A stretch of DNA of 64,000 nt from Chitinophagaceae bacterium (lineage in GTDB: Bacteria; Bacteroidota; Bacteroidia; Chitinophagales; Chitinophagaceae). The stretch is taken from NCBI GenBank assembly GCA_024103425.1, contig JAGFIS010000047.1:1-64000 (forward strand). Direction: 5' to 3'. Under the pieces are notes generated by a model. That model searched no databases and was not told the DNA's origin. It was given only the letters and a program-made list of their open reading frames with translations. Positions 35,703-48,024 of the stretch are shown piece after piece (within the stretch, counting starts at the first letter, position 1; every line of letters begins with the position of its first letter). The translations under genes were made by a program, and so were the position numbers.

Positions 35703-36566
35703 CTAATCAATCTCAATCCTATTATTATTCTTCCTCATCCTCTCTTGTCTCTGCTTTTCCAACTCTTCCATTGAGACTTGCCGGCCGCTTGCATCACGCA
35801 CTACCATTGTCGTACTCATATTAGTACCTGCGGCCAGTCCGCCTATAGTAGCTGACAAAGATTTATTTCTGGCATTTTCAATTATCTTCCTCATCTCCTT
35901 CTTAGAGACAGATTCAGCTTTGGAAATAGCCGGATTGGCCTCGACATTTCTAGCTACTTCTGTTAGTTCATACAGACACTCACCTTTAGCATCTTCCATT
36001 TTTACAATCAACCCCGGCAAGCCCATAAACTTATATGGTCCGTTCGGAACAGGAATCTCAGTCGTAAACCATGCAAACCACTCCCTGCCTCCATAATAGG
36101 TTTTAGCCAGCTGACATGTGTAATTGGAGTAAGTTGTACTGCTGTCCAGAATTTCCCAGTCGAGAAGGTTCATATCTTCTTTATGCTCGTATCGCACTCC
36201 ACTCACTTTATCCTGATATCTAATCTTTCCGTCCGGGAATTTATAAATCACACTCTCTGAAGCAGCTCCTGCAGGTTTAACTATATTAATCGAAGTTATA
36301 GCCCCCACTCCTCCGGCATTCTCTATGCTTTTGGTAAGGCTGTCCAAATACTTGTCATTCCTGATTTTATTCAGGCTTACAAAAGAAGAATGATTGTTGA
36401 ATACATCCAGAACAAAAGGCTCTTTTACCTTAGAATTGACATCAGCCGTATCCCTCTGAAAGGTAAACTGATATGTAAAGCGGTAAGAACTTTCAGACTG
36501 TGCAAAAGTTTCTGAAAGAGTTCCCTGAAAAAGAAGAATAAAAAAAAGAATACAAAATTTCCTCAT
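35703..36566 (-). CDS. GLPGLI-family exported protein
   Basis: 287 residues with a signal peptide ending near ETFAQ. The defining GLPGLI motif occurs in KFMGLPGLIVKMED (near 197), preceded by EWFAWFTTEIPVPNGPYKF, typical of the family. A basic tail (EKQRQERMRKNNNRIEID) closes it. The family is Bacteroidota-specific with unknown function, often exported. No partner transporter gene is adjacent. Confidence 0.9.
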   Translation of the reverse strand: MRKFCILFFILLFQGTLSETFAQSESSYRFTYQFTFQRDTADVNSKVKEPFVLDVFNNHSSFVSLNKIRNDKYLDSLTKSIENAGGVGAITSINIVKPAGAASESVIYKFPDGKIRYQDKVSGVRYEHKEDMNLLDWEILDSSTTYSNYTCQLAKTYYGGREWFAWFTTEIPVPNGPYKFMGLPGLIVKMEDAKGECLYELTEVARNVEANPAISKAESVSKKEMRKIIENARNKSLSATIGGLAAGTNMSTTMVVRDASGRQVSMEELEKQRQERMRKNNNRIEID

Positions 36567-36789
36567 AACTCCCGATGTTTAAATATAGGTATTAAAACCT
36601 GCTCAACTCACTAGCTTCTACTAAGAGTGAATTTATCTGTATCATCCCGGATAACCTTACCACTTACCACCTCTTTAAGAATCTTTAACAAGTAAAGTAC
36701 AGGGGCATATAGCTTTTACTGCATAATTGCTTTGAAAATTTTGTTTCTCTTAAAATAGGGAGTAATTTCAGTTCCCAAAATCCCCGGAT

Positions 36790-37212
36790 ATGAAAACAAT
36801 TCCATTGTTTCTTTTTGGTTTCCTGATTCTTGCTTCCTGCAACTCTGATACAATATCAAAGCAGGAGAAAGAAAAAGCCAGTTATGAGGAGACAAAAAAA
36901 GCACTGCTGGAAAAAGAGAAAAACAATCCCCTGCTGTTTTTAAGTATTACAGGATCTGAAAAGAAAAACTTAGTAGGACAAACTGTAATTAAGGGGAAGC
37001 TATCGAGCACGGCTACCGTAGCTGTTTATAAAGACATCAGTATCAAACTAGACTTCTACAGTAAAACAAAGGCACTGCTTGAGTCTGACAAAGAAGTTAT
37101 TTATATAGAACTGAAACCGGGCGACAGCGAAAGTTTTAAGACAAAATACTTTGCACCCAAAGGGACGGATAGCGTGGCACTGAGTGTTATAAGTGCGCGG
37201 GTTGTGGAGTAA
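36790..37212 (+). CDS. Small lipoprotein of unknown function
   Basis: 140 residues with a lipoprotein signal (FLILASC, Cys17). A charged helical linker (KQEKEKASYEETKKALLEKE) precedes an Ig-like or FxLYD-like beta domain (about 50-140, VGQTVIKGKLSSTATVAVYKD in parts). Probably membrane-anchored in the periplasm. No specific family is recognised. Confidence 0.75.
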   Translation: MKTIPLFLFGFLILASCNSDTISKQEKEKASYEETKKALLEKEKNNPLLFLSITGSEKKNLVGQTVIKGKLSSTATVAVYKDISIKLDFYSKTKALLESDKEVIYIELKPGDSESFKTKYFAPKGTDSVALSVISARVVE

Positions 37213-37358
37213 GGCAAATTGCAGATTTGAAGTTTAAGATTGAAGATTTTTTGGCGACGGCCAGTTCCGGGTTTATGGTTTGAAGAGGGGAATTGTTTAA
37301 AAACTTAGTCACCACAGCATGAAATCCGCAATACTCTGATAACAGGATATCTTTTGCA

Positions 37359-37391
37359 ATAAAAAAAGAGGAACCCTGATGGATTCCTCTT
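37359..37391 (-). terminator. Intrinsic terminator of rpoBC
   Basis: On the minus strand AAGAGGAATCC pairs with GGGTTCCTCTT, followed by a T-rich tract, about 30 bp after the rpoC stop. Confidence 0.88.
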
Positions 37392-37418
37392 GTATGATCT
37401 TAAAAACTTTCTTAGAAA

Positions 37419-40400
37419 TTACTCTTCTTCATCAAATGCCATTGCTTCCTTGGCAGTCAACAGTAATTCGTACTCTTCCTTGCTTCCTACGATCATGTTC
37501 TCGTACTCGCGCATTCCGGTACCTGCAGGGATCGGGTGACCTGTGATTACGTTCTCCTTCAGACCCAGCATCTGGTCGCTCTTACCCTGGATGGCAGCCG
37601 ACGAAAGTACTTTCGTAGTTTCCTGGAAGGATGCTGCAGAAATCCAGCTCTGAGTTCCCAGTGATGCCTTGGTGATTCCGAGCAACAGCGGAGAAGAAGT
37701 AGCGGGCTGTGCATCGCGGTATTCTACCAGCTTCTTATCCGCACGGCGCAACTGGCTGTTCTCTTCTCTCAACTCGCGAAGCGTAACAATCTTACCCGGA
37801 CGCATCTTAGTGCTGTCGCCTGAGTTGGTAACGACTTTCTTATCGTAGATCCAGTCGTTCTCTTTGTAGAAGTCGTAACGATCTTCTGTATCTCCTTCGA
37901 GGAATTTAGTATCACCTGCATCTTCAATAGTCACCTTCCTCATCATCTGGCGAACGATTACCTCAATATGCTTGTCGTTGATCTTCACACCCTGAAGACG
38001 ATACACTTCCTGAATCTCATTCACCACATATTCCTGAACGGCGTGTGGCCCTTTGATGCTCAGAATATCAGCAGGAGAGATCTGTCCGTCGCATAAAGCA
38101 GTACCGGCTTTTACGAAGTCACCTTCCTGAGCCAGAATCTGACGGGTCAGCGGAACCAGATACTTCTTAACTACATTATCCTTAGCTGTTACAATAATCT
38201 CACGGTTACCTCTCTTAATATTACCGAAGGTTACAACACCGTCAATTGCTGATACCACTGCAGGGTTTGCCGGGTTTCTCGCCTCAAACAATTCGGTTAC
38301 GCGCGGCAGACCACCCGTGATATCCTTCAGCTTACCAAGCACACGCGGGATCTTCGCTAATACCTGGCCTGCAACGATCTTATCACCACTCTGCAATACT
38401 ACGTGTGAGCCTGCAGGTAAGTTATACAATTTTTTATCTTTCTTTCCTTCAATAATGAGTGCCGGAACACGTCCTTTATCCTTAGTTTCAATTACCACTT
38501 TCTCACTGTGTCCGGTTTGCTCGTCCACCTCTTCACGGTAGGTAATACCGTCAATCAGGTTTTCAAATTCAAGCGTCCCAGCTATTTCTGCAATGATTAC
38601 GTTGTTAAACGGATCCCAGCTACAGATTACATCTCCTCTGGAGATATTCTGGCCATCTTTCACATTCAGGGTTGAGCCGTAAGGAACGTTATGAGAAATC
38701 AGCAGACGATCAGTCTTTTCATCTGTAAGTCTTACCTCACCTGTACGACCGATAACTACTTTCACCTTCTCTCCGGCACTGTTTACTGTATCAACAACAC
38801 GTAACCCGTCAAAGTGGATCACACCATCATACTTAGCAGTCAGTGAAGACTCAACTGAAGCAGAACCTGCAACACCACCCACGTGGAAGGTACGCAGTGT
38901 CAACTGTGTTCCAGGTTCACCGATAGACTGAGCTGCAATAATACCTACTGCATCTCCTTTCTGTGCAACATATCCTGTTGCCAGATTCTTTCCGTAACAT
39001 TTTACACAAACACCTCGGTGGCTTTCACATGTTAAAACTGAACGGATTTCAACTGTATCAATTCCTGCTTTCTCAATTGCCCTTCCTAGATCTTCGGTAA
39101 TCAGTTCACCTGCACCAACGATCAGTTCATCTGTTTCAGGATGATAAACATCGTGGAGCGATGTACGGCCGAGAATTCTGTCGTACAGCGGTTCAATAAT
39201 ATCGTCGTTATCTTTCAATGCCGAAGTAGCAATACCCCTCAGAGTACCACAATCTTCCTCATTGATCACCACGTCTTGTGCTACGTCCACCAGCCTTCTG
39301 GTCAGGTAACCTGCGTCGGCAGTCTTAAGAGCAGTATCTGCAAGACCTTTACGGGCACCGTGTGTGGAGATAAAGTATTCCAACACGTTCAGTCCGTCTT
39401 TAAAGTTAGACAAGATCGGATTTTCAATAATTTCACTTCCTGTGCTTCCCGATTTACGCGGCTTAGCCATCAAACCTCTGATTCCTGCCAACTGCTTGAT
39501 CTGCTGCTTCGAACCTCTCGCTCCGGAGTCCAGCATCATGTACACAGAGTTGAACCCTTGCTTGTCTGCTGCGAGTTCCTGGATCAGTTCTTCAGTAATA
39601 CGTGTATCCACACGGCTCCAGATATCAATGATTCCGTTGTATCTCTCGTTGTTGGTAATCAGACCGGCATTATAGTTATCCCAAACTTCGTCGACCTCTG
39701 CAGTAGCATTCTCCAGCAATTCTGCTTTGTCTTCGGGGATAATCAGGTCATTAATACTGAAGGACAATCCTCCCTTATATGCCATATTGAAACCGAGCTG
39801 CTTGATATCATCGAGGAACTTAGCAGTAGTCGGGACGTCTGTCCATTTAATGATATCGCCGATTACTTCACGAAGTACTTTCTTCGTCATCAAAGCATTG
39901 ATATAGCCTGCTTCTTTAGGAACATACTGATTAAATACTACCCTTCCTACGGTTGTATCTATTACTTTCTTCTCCAGTTTACCATTATCATTTCTAACCT
40001 CAACCTTCACCTTGATTTTCGCATGAAGAACAACTTGCTTCTCGTTGTATGCGATAATAACCTCTTCAGGCGAATAGAAAATCATCCCTTCACCTTTCAC
40101 GGGGTTTTCTGGAGTTGATTTCTTACCCTTTGTGATATAGTACAGACCCAATACCATGTCCTGAGAAGGCAGGGTAATCGGAGTACCGTTCTGAGGGTTA
40201 AGAATATTGTGCGAAGACAGCATCAGCATCTGTGCTTCCAGAATAGCAGCATTGCTCAGCGGAACGTGAACAGCCATCTGGTCACCATCGAAGTCGGCGT
40301 TAAACGCTGTTGTTACCAACGGGTGTAATTGAATGGCCTTTCCTTCAATCAGTTTAGGCTGGAATGCCTGGATAGAAAGCCTGTGCAGTGTCGGGGCACG

Positions 40401-41711
40401 GTTAAGCATTACCGGGTGTCCCTTCAGAATGTTCTCTAAGATATCCCAGATAATTGCTTCTTTCTTATCTACCAGTTTCCTGGCACTCTTCACAGTTTTT
40501 ACGATTCCTCTTTCAATAAGTTTACGGATGATAAATGGTTTGAACAATTCTGCAGCCATATCTTTTGGCAATCCGCACTCATGCATTTTCAGTTCGGGAC
40601 CTACTACGATTACTGAACGTCCGGAATAATCAACACGTTTCCCCAACAAGTTCTGACGGAAACGTCCTTGCTTACCTTTCAGCACATCGCTGAGAGATTT
40701 CAAGGCACGTCCACCTTCTGCTTTAACGGCATTCGACTTACGTGAGTTATCAAACAGGGAGTCAATAGCTTCCTGCAACATACGCTTCTCGTTTCTCAGA
40801 ATCACCTCAGGGGCTTTAATCTCCAGCAATCGCTTCAAACGATTATTACGTATAATCACCCGACGATAGAGGTCGTTCAGATCAGATGATGCAAAACGTC
40901 CGCCATCCAACGGAACTAACGGACGCAGTTCCGGCGGAATAACAGGAATGTACTGCATTACCATCCACTCGGGGCGGTTGGCAATACGGGTATTAGCATC
41001 TTTGAAACCTTCGACAACGCTCAAACGCTTCAACGCATCAGCTTTTCTTTGCTGAGAAGTTTCGTTGGCTGCAGCGTTACGCAGGTCTTCAGACAGCGTA
41101 TCAAGATCGATTCTTGCCAGAAGATCGTGAACAGCTTCAGCACCCATCTTGGCGATGAATTTATTCGGATCCTCATCCGGCAGGTACTGGTTATCGGCAG
41201 GCAATGCATCCAGAATATCCAGATACTCTTCTTCCGTAAGGAGGTCGCCATAAGCTTGTCCTTTTTCTTCTCTGATACCTGCCTGGATTACCACGTATCT
41301 CTCGTAGTAAATAATAGTCTCTAACTTCTTAGAGCTCATACCTAACAGGTAACCGATTTTGTTGGGCAGTGATTTGAAGTACCAGATGTGTACAACAGGC
41401 ACCACTAATTTGATGTGTCCCATACGCTCTCTGCGCACTTTCTTCTCTGTTACTTCCACACCGCAGCGATCGCAGACAATCCCCTTGTATCTGATACGCT
41501 TATACTTACCACAAGCGCACTCATAGTCCTTTACCGGACCGAAGATTCTTTCGCAGAACAAACCATCACGCTCAGGTTTGTATGTACGATAGTTAATCGT
41601 TTCAGGTTTTAATACTTCTCCGTAACTCCTTTCCAGAATAGTATCGGGAGAAGCCAACCCGATGGTTATTTGAGAAAATGTTGCCTTAGGGCGATTCTCT
41701 TTTTTATTCAT
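37419..41711 (-). CDS. rpoC: RNA polymerase beta' subunit
   Basis: 1430 residues, full length for Bacteroidota. N-terminal zinc site [20 protein letters not shown] (four cysteines, near 64-83), catalytic [12 protein letters not shown] with three Mg-binding aspartates (near 467-478), second zinc cluster [13 protein letters not shown], bridge-helix region [19 protein letters not shown] (near 900), and a C-terminal acidic end DEEE. It follows rpoB by 51 bp and shares its operon. Confidence 0.99.
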   Translation of the reverse strand: MNKKENRPKATFSQITIGLASPDTILERSYGEVLKPETINYRTYKPERDGLFCERIFGPVKDYECACGKYKRIRYKGIVCDRCGVEVTEKKVRRERMGHIKLVVPVVHIWYFKSLPNKIGYLLGMSSKKLETIIYYERYVVIQAGIREEKGQAYGDLLTEEEYLDILDALPADNQYLPDEDPNKFIAKMGAEAVHDLLARIDLDTLSEDLRNAAANETSQQRKADALKRLSVVEGFKDANTRIANRPEWMVMQYIPVIPPELRPLVPLDGGRFASSDLNDLYRRVIIRNNRLKRLLEIKAPEVILRNEKRMLQEAIDSLFDNSRKSNAVKAEGGRALKSLSDVLKGKQGRFRQNLLGKRVDYSGRSVIVVGPELKMHECGLPKDMAAELFKPFIIRKLIERGIVKTVKSARKLVDKKEAIIWDILENILKGHPVMLNRAPTLHRLSIQAFQPKLIEGKAIQLHPLVTTAFNADFDGDQMAVHVPLSNAAILEAQMLMLSSHNILNPQNGTPITLPSQDMVLGLYYITKGKKSTPENPVKGEGMIFYSPEEVIIAYNEKQVVLHAKIKVKVEVRNDNGKLEKKVIDTTVGRVVFNQYVPKEAGYINALMTKKVLREVIGDIIKWTDVPTTAKFLDDIKQLGFNMAYKGGLSFSINDLIIPEDKAELLENATAEVDEVWDNYNAGLITNNERYNGIIDIWSRVDTRITEELIQELAADKQGFNSVYMMLDSGARGSKQQIKQLAGIRGLMAKPRKSGSTGSEIIENPILSNFKDGLNVLEYFISTHGARKGLADTALKTADAGYLTRRLVDVAQDVVINEEDCGTLRGIATSALKDNDDIIEPLYDRILGRTSLHDVYHPETDELIVGAGELITEDLGRAIEKAGIDTVEIRSVLTCESHRGVCVKCYGKNLATGYVAQKGDAVGIIAAQSIGEPGTQLTLRTFHVGGVAGSASVESSLTAKYDGVIHFDGLRVVDTVNSAGEKVKVVIGRTGEVRLTDEKTDRLLISHNVPYGSTLNVKDGQNISRGDVICSWDPFNNVIIAEIAGTLEFENLIDGITYREEVDEQTGHSEKVVIETKDKGRVPALIIEGKKDKKLYNLPAGSHVVLQSGDKIVAGQVLAKIPRVLGKLKDITGGLPRVTELFEARNPANPAVVSAIDGVVTFGNIKRGNREIIVTAKDNVVKKYLVPLTRQILAQEGDFVKAGTALCDGQISPADILSIKGPHAVQEYVVNEIQEVYRLQGVKINDKHIEVIVRQMMRKVTIEDAGDTKFLEGDTEDRYDFYKENDWIYDKKVVTNSGDSTKMRPGKIVTLRELREENSQLRRADKKLVEYRDAQPATSSPLLLGITKASLGTQSWISAASFQETTKVLSSAAIQGKSDQMLGLKENVITGHPIPAGTGMREYENMIVGSKEEYELLLTAKEAMAFDEEE

Positions 41712-41762
41712 AGTTTTTTGTAATTCAATTGTCTGTTGAAAAGTAATTTTCTAAAGTCCTGA

Positions 41763-44700
41763 TTAATCAAACTGAAGATCTAATCCCAGGCCTTTCAATT
41801 CGTGAACAAGCACGTTGAAAGATTCCGGCACACCCGGACGCGGGATATTATCACCCTTCACGATTGCTTCGTAGGTCTTAGCTCTTCCGATGATATCATC
41901 AGACTTCAACGTCAACAACTCCTGCAGGATGTTGGCAGCACCATAAGCTTCAAGTGCCCATACCTCCATCTCACCAAAACGCTGACCACCGAACTGAGCT
42001 TTACCACCCAGAGGCTGCTGAGTGATCAAGCTATACGGCCCGATAGAACGCGCGTGCATCTTATCGTCAACCATGTGGTGCAGCTTAATCATATAGATAA
42101 CACCTACAGTAGCTTTCTGGTCGAAGCGCTCTCCGGTCTCCCCATCGTAGAGGTAAGTATGACCGAAACTCGGTAAACCTGCCTCTTCGATTTCTTTTGC
42201 AATCTCATACGGCTCGGCACCGTCAAAAATCGGAGTTGCATACTTCTTACCCATCTTCTGCCCAGCCCAGCCCAGTACTGTTTCATAGATCTGTCCGATG
42301 TTCATACGGCTTGGTACCCCCAGCGGGTTCAACACGATATCAACCGGGGTTCCATCTTCGAGGAACGGCATGTCTTCTTCTCGAACAATCTTAGCTACAA
42401 TACCCTTGTTACCGTGGCGTCCGGCCATCTTATCTCCTACTTTCAGCTTCCTCTTAACGGCCAGATATACTTTAGCCAGCTTCAACACACCGGCAGGCAA
42501 TTCGTCTCCGATAGAGATGTTGAATTTCTCTCTCTTGTAGCGACCGAGCTCTTCGTTATACTTAATATTGTAGTTGTGCAACAGAATGTTCACCTGGCTG
42601 TTGGTCTTTTCATCGTTTGTCCATCCCAGCGGATTTACATTCTGGAAGTCAATTCCCGCCAGACTCTTGGCTGTGAACTTTGTTTGCTTGCTAATCAGCA
42701 TCTCGCCGAAGTTGTTGCTAACACCTGCTGAGGTCTTGTCCTTCAACAAGGTCATCAATTTTTCAAGCAATAAATCCTTCAGCTCAGCTTCGTTCTTTTC
42801 GTGAATCTTATCAATTTTCTCCAGAGCTGCTTTTTCTTTCACTTTGCTTGACTTGTCTTTTTTAGCTCTCTGGAAGAGTTTTTTATTGATTACCACACCC
42901 TCTGTTCCGCTCGGAGCTTTTAATGAAGCATCCTTTGCATCACCTGCCTTGTCTCCAAAGATGGCACGCAGGAGTTTTTCTTCAGGAGTAGGATCGCTCT
43001 CACCTTTCGGTGTGATCTTACCGATCAGGATATCTCCTTCCTTAATGTGAGCACCAATTCTGATTACACCGTTCTGATCCAGATCTTTTGTAGCTTCTTC
43101 ACTTACGTTCGGAATATCCGGAGTCAGTTCCTCTTCTCCTAGCTTAGTATCTCTAACCTCCAGTTCAAACTCTGTAATATGAACCGAGCTGAACAGGTCT
43201 TCTTTTACAACTTTCTCGCTGATTACGATAGCGTCTTCAAAGTTGTAACCCTTCCATGGCATAAAGGCCACTTTCAGGTTTCTACCCAAAGCCAGTTCTC
43301 CGTCTTTTGTAGCGTATCCCTCAGTCAGGAAATCTCCGTTCTTAACAACCTGTCCTTTCTTAACAGCAGGTCTCAGGTTGATACATGTGCTTTGGTTGGT
43401 TTTGATAAACTTGGTCAGATGATAAACAACCAAATCAGATTCAAAACTTACCAGTTGCTGATCCTGACTGCGGTTATATCTTACATGAATTTCGTTAGCA
43501 TCAACATACTCAACTACTCCGTCTCCGTCGGCGTGGATCTGAATTCTTGCATCTCTGGCCGCCTTTTCTTCTAACCCGGTTCCTACAATAGGAGCCTCAG
43601 GAAGAATCAACGGAACTGCCTGACGTTGCATGTTCGATCCCATCAAAGCACGGTTAGCATCGTCATGCTCAAGGAAAGGAATAATGGAGGCGCTCAGACC
43701 CACAATCTGGTTTGGAGCGATATCCATGTATTCTACTTCGTCTTTTTCGAGAATCGGGAAATCACCTGATTCACGGGATTTAACTCTGTCGTTAATGAAT
43801 CTGTTCTGATCATCAAGAGGTGCATTTGCCTGTGCAATCTTCGCATCGTCCTCTTCCTCGGCACTCAGAAAGTAGATCTTATTCATATCTACTTTACCGT
43901 GATCTACTTTGCGGTAAGGAGTCTCGATGAAGCCCATCTCATTGATCTTCGCATGTACACAAAGTGTAGAGATCAACCCGATGTTCGGACCTTCCGGAGT
44001 TTCAATAGTACACAACCTTCCGTAGTGAGAATAGTGTACGTCTCTTACCTCAAACCCCGCTCTTTCACGGCTCAGACCTCCGGGGCCCAGAGCAGAGATA
44101 CGGCGCTTGTGAGTGATTTCACTCAGCGGGTTTGTCTGATCCAGGAACTGCGATAACTGAGATGTTCCGAAGAAACTGTTGATCACAGATGACAATGTAC
44201 GGGCGTTAATCAGGTCTACGGGAGTGAACACCTCGTTGTCACGAACGTTCATTCTTTCCCGGATGGTACGTGCCATACGTGCCAGACCCACACCAAACTG
44301 AGCATATAATTGTTCGCCCACTGTCCTTACTCTTCTGTTGCTCAGGTGGTCAATATCATCAATCTCGCTCTTCTGGTTGGTCAGCAATACGAGATATTTA
44401 ATGATGGCAATAATATCTTCTTTAGTCAATACCTTTTTAGTAAGAGGAAAATCAAGCCCCAGTTTTCTGTTGATCTTGTACCTTCCTACTTCACCAAGGT
44501 CGTAACGCTTATCACTGAAGAACAGCTTGTCGATAATACCACGTGCTGTCTCATCATCGGGCGCATCAGCACCACGCAACTGGCGGTAGATGTGCTGAAC
44601 CGCTTCGATCTCACTGTTTGAAGTATCCTTATTCAGCGTATTATATATAATGGCATAGTCGCCACTTACTTCTTCTTTCTGAACGAAAATGCTCTTCACT

Positions 44701-45572
44701 TCCAGTTCGAGAATCATAGCGATATTCTCTTCATCAAGAACGGTATCTCTTTCAAGCATGATTTCGTTTCTCTCAAGGCTGATTACCTCACCGGTATCAT
44801 CATCCACGAAGTCTTCAACCCATGAGCGAAGCACCCTTGCAGCCAGGCGTTTACCAATATGCTGGTTGAGTGTCTTCTTGTCAGCCTTAATCTCTTCGGC
44901 CATGCCGAACAGTTCAAGGATGTCCTTATCTGTTTCGTAGCCGATAGACCTCAGCAATGTAGTAACCGGGAACTTTTTCTTACGGTCGATGTAAGCATAC
45001 ATCACGTTGTTGATGTCGGTAGCAAACTCCATCCAGGCTCCTTTGAAAGGAATCACCCTTGCAGAATAAATCTTAGTTCCGTTGGGGTGAGTGCTCTGTC
45101 CGAAGAATACTCCGGGTGAACGGTGCAACTGGCTTACAACTACTCGTTCTGCTCCGTTGATTACAAATGTTCCGCGAGGCGTCATGTAGGGAATGTTTCC
45201 TAAAAACACGTCTTGCACGATGGTCTGGAAGTCCACGTGTTCCTCGTCGTTACAACTGAGTCTTAATTTTGCTTTCAGTGGCACCGCATACGTCAATCCT
45301 CTTTCGAAACACTCTTCGATAGTGTAACGCGGGGGGTCAACGAAGTAGTCAAGAAACTCCAGCAGAAAAATATTACGGGTATCACTGATCGGAAAGTTTT
45401 CTTTGAAAACTCTGAACAGCCCCTCGTTGTTCCTTTTGTCCGGTGTTGTTTCTAACTGAAAAAAGTCTCTGAATGATTGGATTTGGATCCCAAGCAGATC
45501 CGGTGTCTCTGCCAAATGTTCGATTTTTCCAAAACTGATTCTTTTGGCAGGAGCTACTTTTTTTGAAGGCAT
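41763..45572 (-). CDS. rpoB: RNA polymerase beta subunit
   Basis: 1269 residues. The rifampicin-pocket region is present with susceptible-type residues: [38 protein letters not shown]. Also [37 protein letters not shown] and the C-terminal [19 protein letters not shown]. It is the first gene of its operon. Unlike the usual bacterial arrangement there is no rplJ-rplL upstream: a divergent lipoprotein gene starts 396 bp away. Confidence 0.99.
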   Translation of the reverse strand: MPSKKVAPAKRISFGKIEHLAETPDLLGIQIQSFRDFFQLETTPDKRNNEGLFRVFKENFPISDTRNIFLLEFLDYFVDPPRYTIEECFERGLTYAVPLKAKLRLSCNDEEHVDFQTIVQDVFLGNIPYMTPRGTFVINGAERVVVSQLHRSPGVFFGQSTHPNGTKIYSARVIPFKGAWMEFATDINNVMYAYIDRKKKFPVTTLLRSIGYETDKDILELFGMAEEIKADKKTLNQHIGKRLAARVLRSWVEDFVDDDTGEVISLERNEIMLERDTVLDEENIAMILELEVKSIFVQKEEVSGDYAIIYNTLNKDTSNSEIEAVQHIYRQLRGADAPDDETARGIIDKLFFSDKRYDLGEVGRYKINRKLGLDFPLTKKVLTKEDIIAIIKYLVLLTNQKSEIDDIDHLSNRRVRTVGEQLYAQFGVGLARMARTIRERMNVRDNEVFTPVDLINARTLSSVINSFFGTSQLSQFLDQTNPLSEITHKRRISALGPGGLSRERAGFEVRDVHYSHYGRLCTIETPEGPNIGLISTLCVHAKINEMGFIETPYRKVDHGKVDMNKIYFLSAEEEDDAKIAQANAPLDDQNRFINDRVKSRESGDFPILEKDEVEYMDIAPNQIVGLSASIIPFLEHDDANRALMGSNMQRQAVPLILPEAPIVGTGLEEKAARDARIQIHADGDGVVEYVDANEIHVRYNRSQDQQLVSFESDLVVYHLTKFIKTNQSTCINLRPAVKKGQVVKNGDFLTEGYATKDGELALGRNLKVAFMPWKGYNFEDAIVISEKVVKEDLFSSVHITEFELEVRDTKLGEEELTPDIPNVSEEATKDLDQNGVIRIGAHIKEGDILIGKITPKGESDPTPEEKLLRAIFGDKAGDAKDASLKAPSGTEGVVINKKLFQRAKKDKSSKVKEKAALEKIDKIHEKNEAELKDLLLEKLMTLLKDKTSAGVSNNFGEMLISKQTKFTAKSLAGIDFQNVNPLGWTNDEKTNSQVNILLHNYNIKYNEELGRYKREKFNISIGDELPAGVLKLAKVYLAVKRKLKVGDKMAGRHGNKGIVAKIVREEDMPFLEDGTPVDIVLNPLGVPSRMNIGQIYETVLGWAGQKMGKKYATPIFDGAEPYEIAKEIEEAGLPSFGHTYLYDGETGERFDQKATVGVIYMIKLHHMVDDKMHARSIGPYSLITQQPLGGKAQFGGQRFGEMEVWALEAYGAANILQELLTLKSDDIIGRAKTYEAIVKGDNIPRPGVPESFNVLVHELKGLGLDLQFD

Positions 45573-45968
45573 ATTTTAATTAAAATATTTTAAAATGAGG
45601 TAGCTTTAAAAGGGTAACCCATCTCAAAAACACTTGTACCCAAAATTTTAAAGGATTGCAAAAGTACAACATTTTTTTTAATCCAAAATTTTCCTTATAG
45701 CAATCTTATATTTTCTTTAATTCCTGCAACTAAAGCCCCTGATAATCACCCTTAACCGGAAGGTAAAACCTGAAAAATTATCCACATTTTAACCCTCATA
45801 ATTTGATACGGAATTGAAGTTTCAATGAGAGTAGTGTCGCCTTATGATTTTTTATCATATAATATGCCTGTCCTTACTACAAATTAGGTATTTGCAGGGG
45901 GTATCAACTGTTCCAAATTTGCCTTGTAAACAAAGTAACTCATTTAATACCCATAAAAATATTGAGTC
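45573..45968. other. Divergent intergenic region upstream of rpoB
   Basis: 396 bp between rpoB (minus) and a lipoprotein gene (plus). It holds the rpoB promoter at 45659-45687 and otherwise AT-rich DNA. No ribosomal-protein gene or remnant, tRNA or obvious L10-binding leader was seen. Confidence 0.7.
45659..45687 (-). promoter_or_regulatory. rpoB promoter
   Basis: On the minus strand TTTG (45687-45684), 17 nt, then TACTTTTG (45666-45659), a good match to the Bacteroidota -33/-7 elements. It predicts a leader of about 80 nt. Confidence 0.68.
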
Positions 45969-47093
45969 ATGGAAAAAAGAATCTCCTTTATACTGGTTAC
46001 CTGCCTGATTTGCTCATCCTGCTTCAACCAGACCCCCGCCCAGAAGGCATTTACAACCGAAAGCGGGGTAGAATACTTCAAAATTACTCCTGTAAACGCA
46101 AATGCTGCGACTCAAACAGCCGCATTTACCGGCTACGAAGTAGTGGATCCCGGTATAAATAACATGTCTGTAATGATTGTCCAGATACCGGCCGGATGGC
46201 AGGCTCAACAGTCAGTTACCAGAATCTGGAACGGTTCTCAACCCATACCTCAGATTTACCTGAAGATGTCAGATGCAAGTAATACCATCGAGTTCCTTCC
46301 CAGCGCACCCTACTATTATGCAGATGGCCCTACTACCCGTAGCCTTAGACAGACAGCTGCCTCAATGGGTATACCTCAACAATATCAGCCTTTTGAGCTG
46401 CCGCCGATGCGGCCGGTACAATATATTAAACAAGTACTTATGCCTTATCTGCAACAAAATGGATTGAGATTTCAGCTTAACGGCGAGCGCGACCTGGGTA
46501 CGCAAAAACAGTGGTTGGACCTTTCACCTTCTGAACACGGATACGTGGAAGGCCAAATGGCTGATGGCAGAAAAATCAGAGTAGAGTGTGCTATCTCAGT
46601 AAACACTACGCAAATGAACGGAGAAGTCTATTACAACTGGACAGCCTCACCTTCAATTATGACAACTACGTCAGGCGACCTCGAAAAGCTGTACAGCACC
46701 ATTAAACATGTGAGACAAACGAGGAAGGTTAACCCCGAATGGGTAGCACAGACCTCGGATATGTCGCGCCGTGGTAATATTTCCAACCGGGAAATCGCAC
46801 AGCGGGATTATGAAAACGTAATGGCATACCGGAACGCTGTATCAAACATGCACAAACAAGTAATGGAGGAGAGGGGCCTCTCAACAACCCGGAATAATGA
46901 AGCTTTCAGAGATGCTTTGGGTGGTACAGCCCGCTTTGAGAATCCCCGCAGCGGGAAGCGGATAAATCTCGACGATTCTTATAAATACTACTACACAGAT
47001 AACCTGGGTAATTATTACGCCAGTAACCGGCCGATTGACTTTAAAGCCCGTGGATGGACAGAGGTAAAAAGGCTTGAAAACACTGAATACTAG
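45969..47093 (+). CDS. Lipoprotein of unknown function
   Basis: 374 residues with a lipoprotein signal (LICSSC, Cys18). The mature part has no transmembrane segment. A central region (about 50-240) reads like a globular alpha/beta domain (VMIVQIPAGWQAQQSV; GQMADGRKIRVECAI). The C-terminal 130 residues are charged and contain paired tyrosines (DDSYKYYYTDN). No family is recognised. It is divergent from rpoB and followed by a terminator. Confidence 0.78.
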   Translation: MEKRISFILVTCLICSSCFNQTPAQKAFTTESGVEYFKITPVNANAATQTAAFTGYEVVDPGINNMSVMIVQIPAGWQAQQSVTRIWNGSQPIPQIYLKMSDASNTIEFLPSAPYYYADGPTTRSLRQTAASMGIPQQYQPFELPPMRPVQYIKQVLMPYLQQNGLRFQLNGERDLGTQKQWLDLSPSEHGYVEGQMADGRKIRVECAISVNTTQMNGEVYYNWTASPSIMTTTSGDLEKLYSTIKHVRQTRKVNPEWVAQTSDMSRRGNISNREIAQRDYENVMAYRNAVSNMHKQVMEERGLSTTRNNEAFRDALGGTARFENPRSGKRINLDDSYKYYYTDNLGNYYASNRPIDFKARGWTEVKRLENTEY

Positions 47094-47107
47094 GCGGTCA
47101 ATTCCAC

Positions 47108-47146
47108 AGGTTCCGGGATTATTTAAAGACTCCGGAACCTTTTTTA
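47108..47146 (+). terminator. Intrinsic terminator
   Basis: AGGTTCCGG (47108-47116) pairs with CCGGAACCT (47132-47140), then six Ts. Confidence 0.88.
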
Positions 47147-47275
47147 TTTCCGGTTCCCGGCAGAGTTATTCCCTGCGACCGTATAACCACACATTCAATT
47201 CTCATTTTAATGTAAAAATTCAGCCAAAATAAAAGATTAGATACTCTTTTTTTTCATATTGAGAGTTTAACCCAT

Positions 47276-47283
47276 TAACTTTG
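47276..47283 (+). promoter_or_regulatory. -7 box of the azurin-like gene
   Basis: TAACTTTG matches TAnnTTTG, 34 nt before the ATG. The nearest upstream TTG is only 14 nt away, so the -33 element is uncertain. Confidence 0.5.
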
Positions 47284-47317
47284 CGGGCTCAAAAATCAAT
47301 TCAAAAGAAATTTAGTT

Positions 47318-47860
47318 ATGAAAAAAATCTTATTTGTGCCCGCAGTTGCTTTGGGAATCTTCTTTGCATCATGCGGTGGTGGTAGCGAATCTACCGAAGC
47401 AGAAACAACTACAACTGAGGCTCCGGCTGCAACCGAATCAAGCAGCTCTGTATCAGGCATCCCCGGAATCGAGGACGAGCCTGTTACAAGCACTATTGAC
47501 CTGACCGGTAACGACCAGATGCAGTTCAACAAAACCCTGTTCAGAGTTAAAGCAGGCGAAGAAATCACTTTACACCTGAAAAACATCGGTACTCTGCCTG
47601 CTGCAGCTATGTCTCACAACGCTGTTGTCCTTTTACCGGGAACTGATGTTCAGAAATTCGGTGAAGCAGCTGTTACAGCAAAAGACAGCGAGCACATCCC
47701 ACAAGATATGCTGGGTGATGTTGTTGCTCACACAAAAATGTTAGGCCCAGGTGAAGAAGATACAATCAAATTCAAACTGGATGAAGCCGGAGTATATGAC
47801 TTCGTTTGTACTTTCCCCGGCCACTTCGGTACAATGAGAGGAAAAATCGTAGCTGAATAA
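47318..47860 (+). CDS. Azurin-like cupredoxin lipoprotein
   Basis: 180 residues. Lipoprotein signal (FFASC, Cys19), a T/E/S-rich linker (about 22-50), then an azurin domain (about 55-180). Copper ligands are visible: His in AMSHNAVVL (near 102) and the C-x4-H-x4-M pattern in VCTFPGHFGTMRG. It would carry electrons at the periplasmic face of a membrane, probably donating to or accepting from a respiratory complex. Monocistronic, with promoter box and terminator. Confidence 0.9.
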   Translation: MKKILFVPAVALGIFFASCGGGSESTEAETTTTEAPAATESSSSVSGIPGIEDEPVTSTIDLTGNDQMQFNKTLFRVKAGEEITLHLKNIGTLPAAAMSHNAVVLLPGTDVQKFGEAAVTAKDSEHIPQDMLGDVVAHTKMLGPGEEDTIKFKLDEAGVYDFVCTFPGHFGTMRGKIVAE

Positions 47861-47881
47861 TCTGACGATAAATTTATACAG

Positions 47882-47914
47882 AAATGGCTGTCCGACAGGA
47901 TGGCCATTTTTGTT
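47882..47914 (+). terminator. Intrinsic terminator after the azurin-like gene
   Basis: AAATGGCTGTCC pairs with GGATGGCCATTT (one mismatch) across GACA, followed by Ts. Confidence 0.82.
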
Positions 47915-48024
47915 TGGATGAAATCGGGCACCAAGAAATATCCCGGTTCCATCACTATTTCGTTTTTCAAAATCTCAACTGCTGATAATTAATTATTTTT
48001 ATCCCTATATAAAAACAACTCTCA

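Noticed and set aside
39141..40118. 325-codon frame antisense to rpoC
   Set aside because: It is the antisense shadow of a highly conserved gene, cysteine- and serine-rich with no domain.
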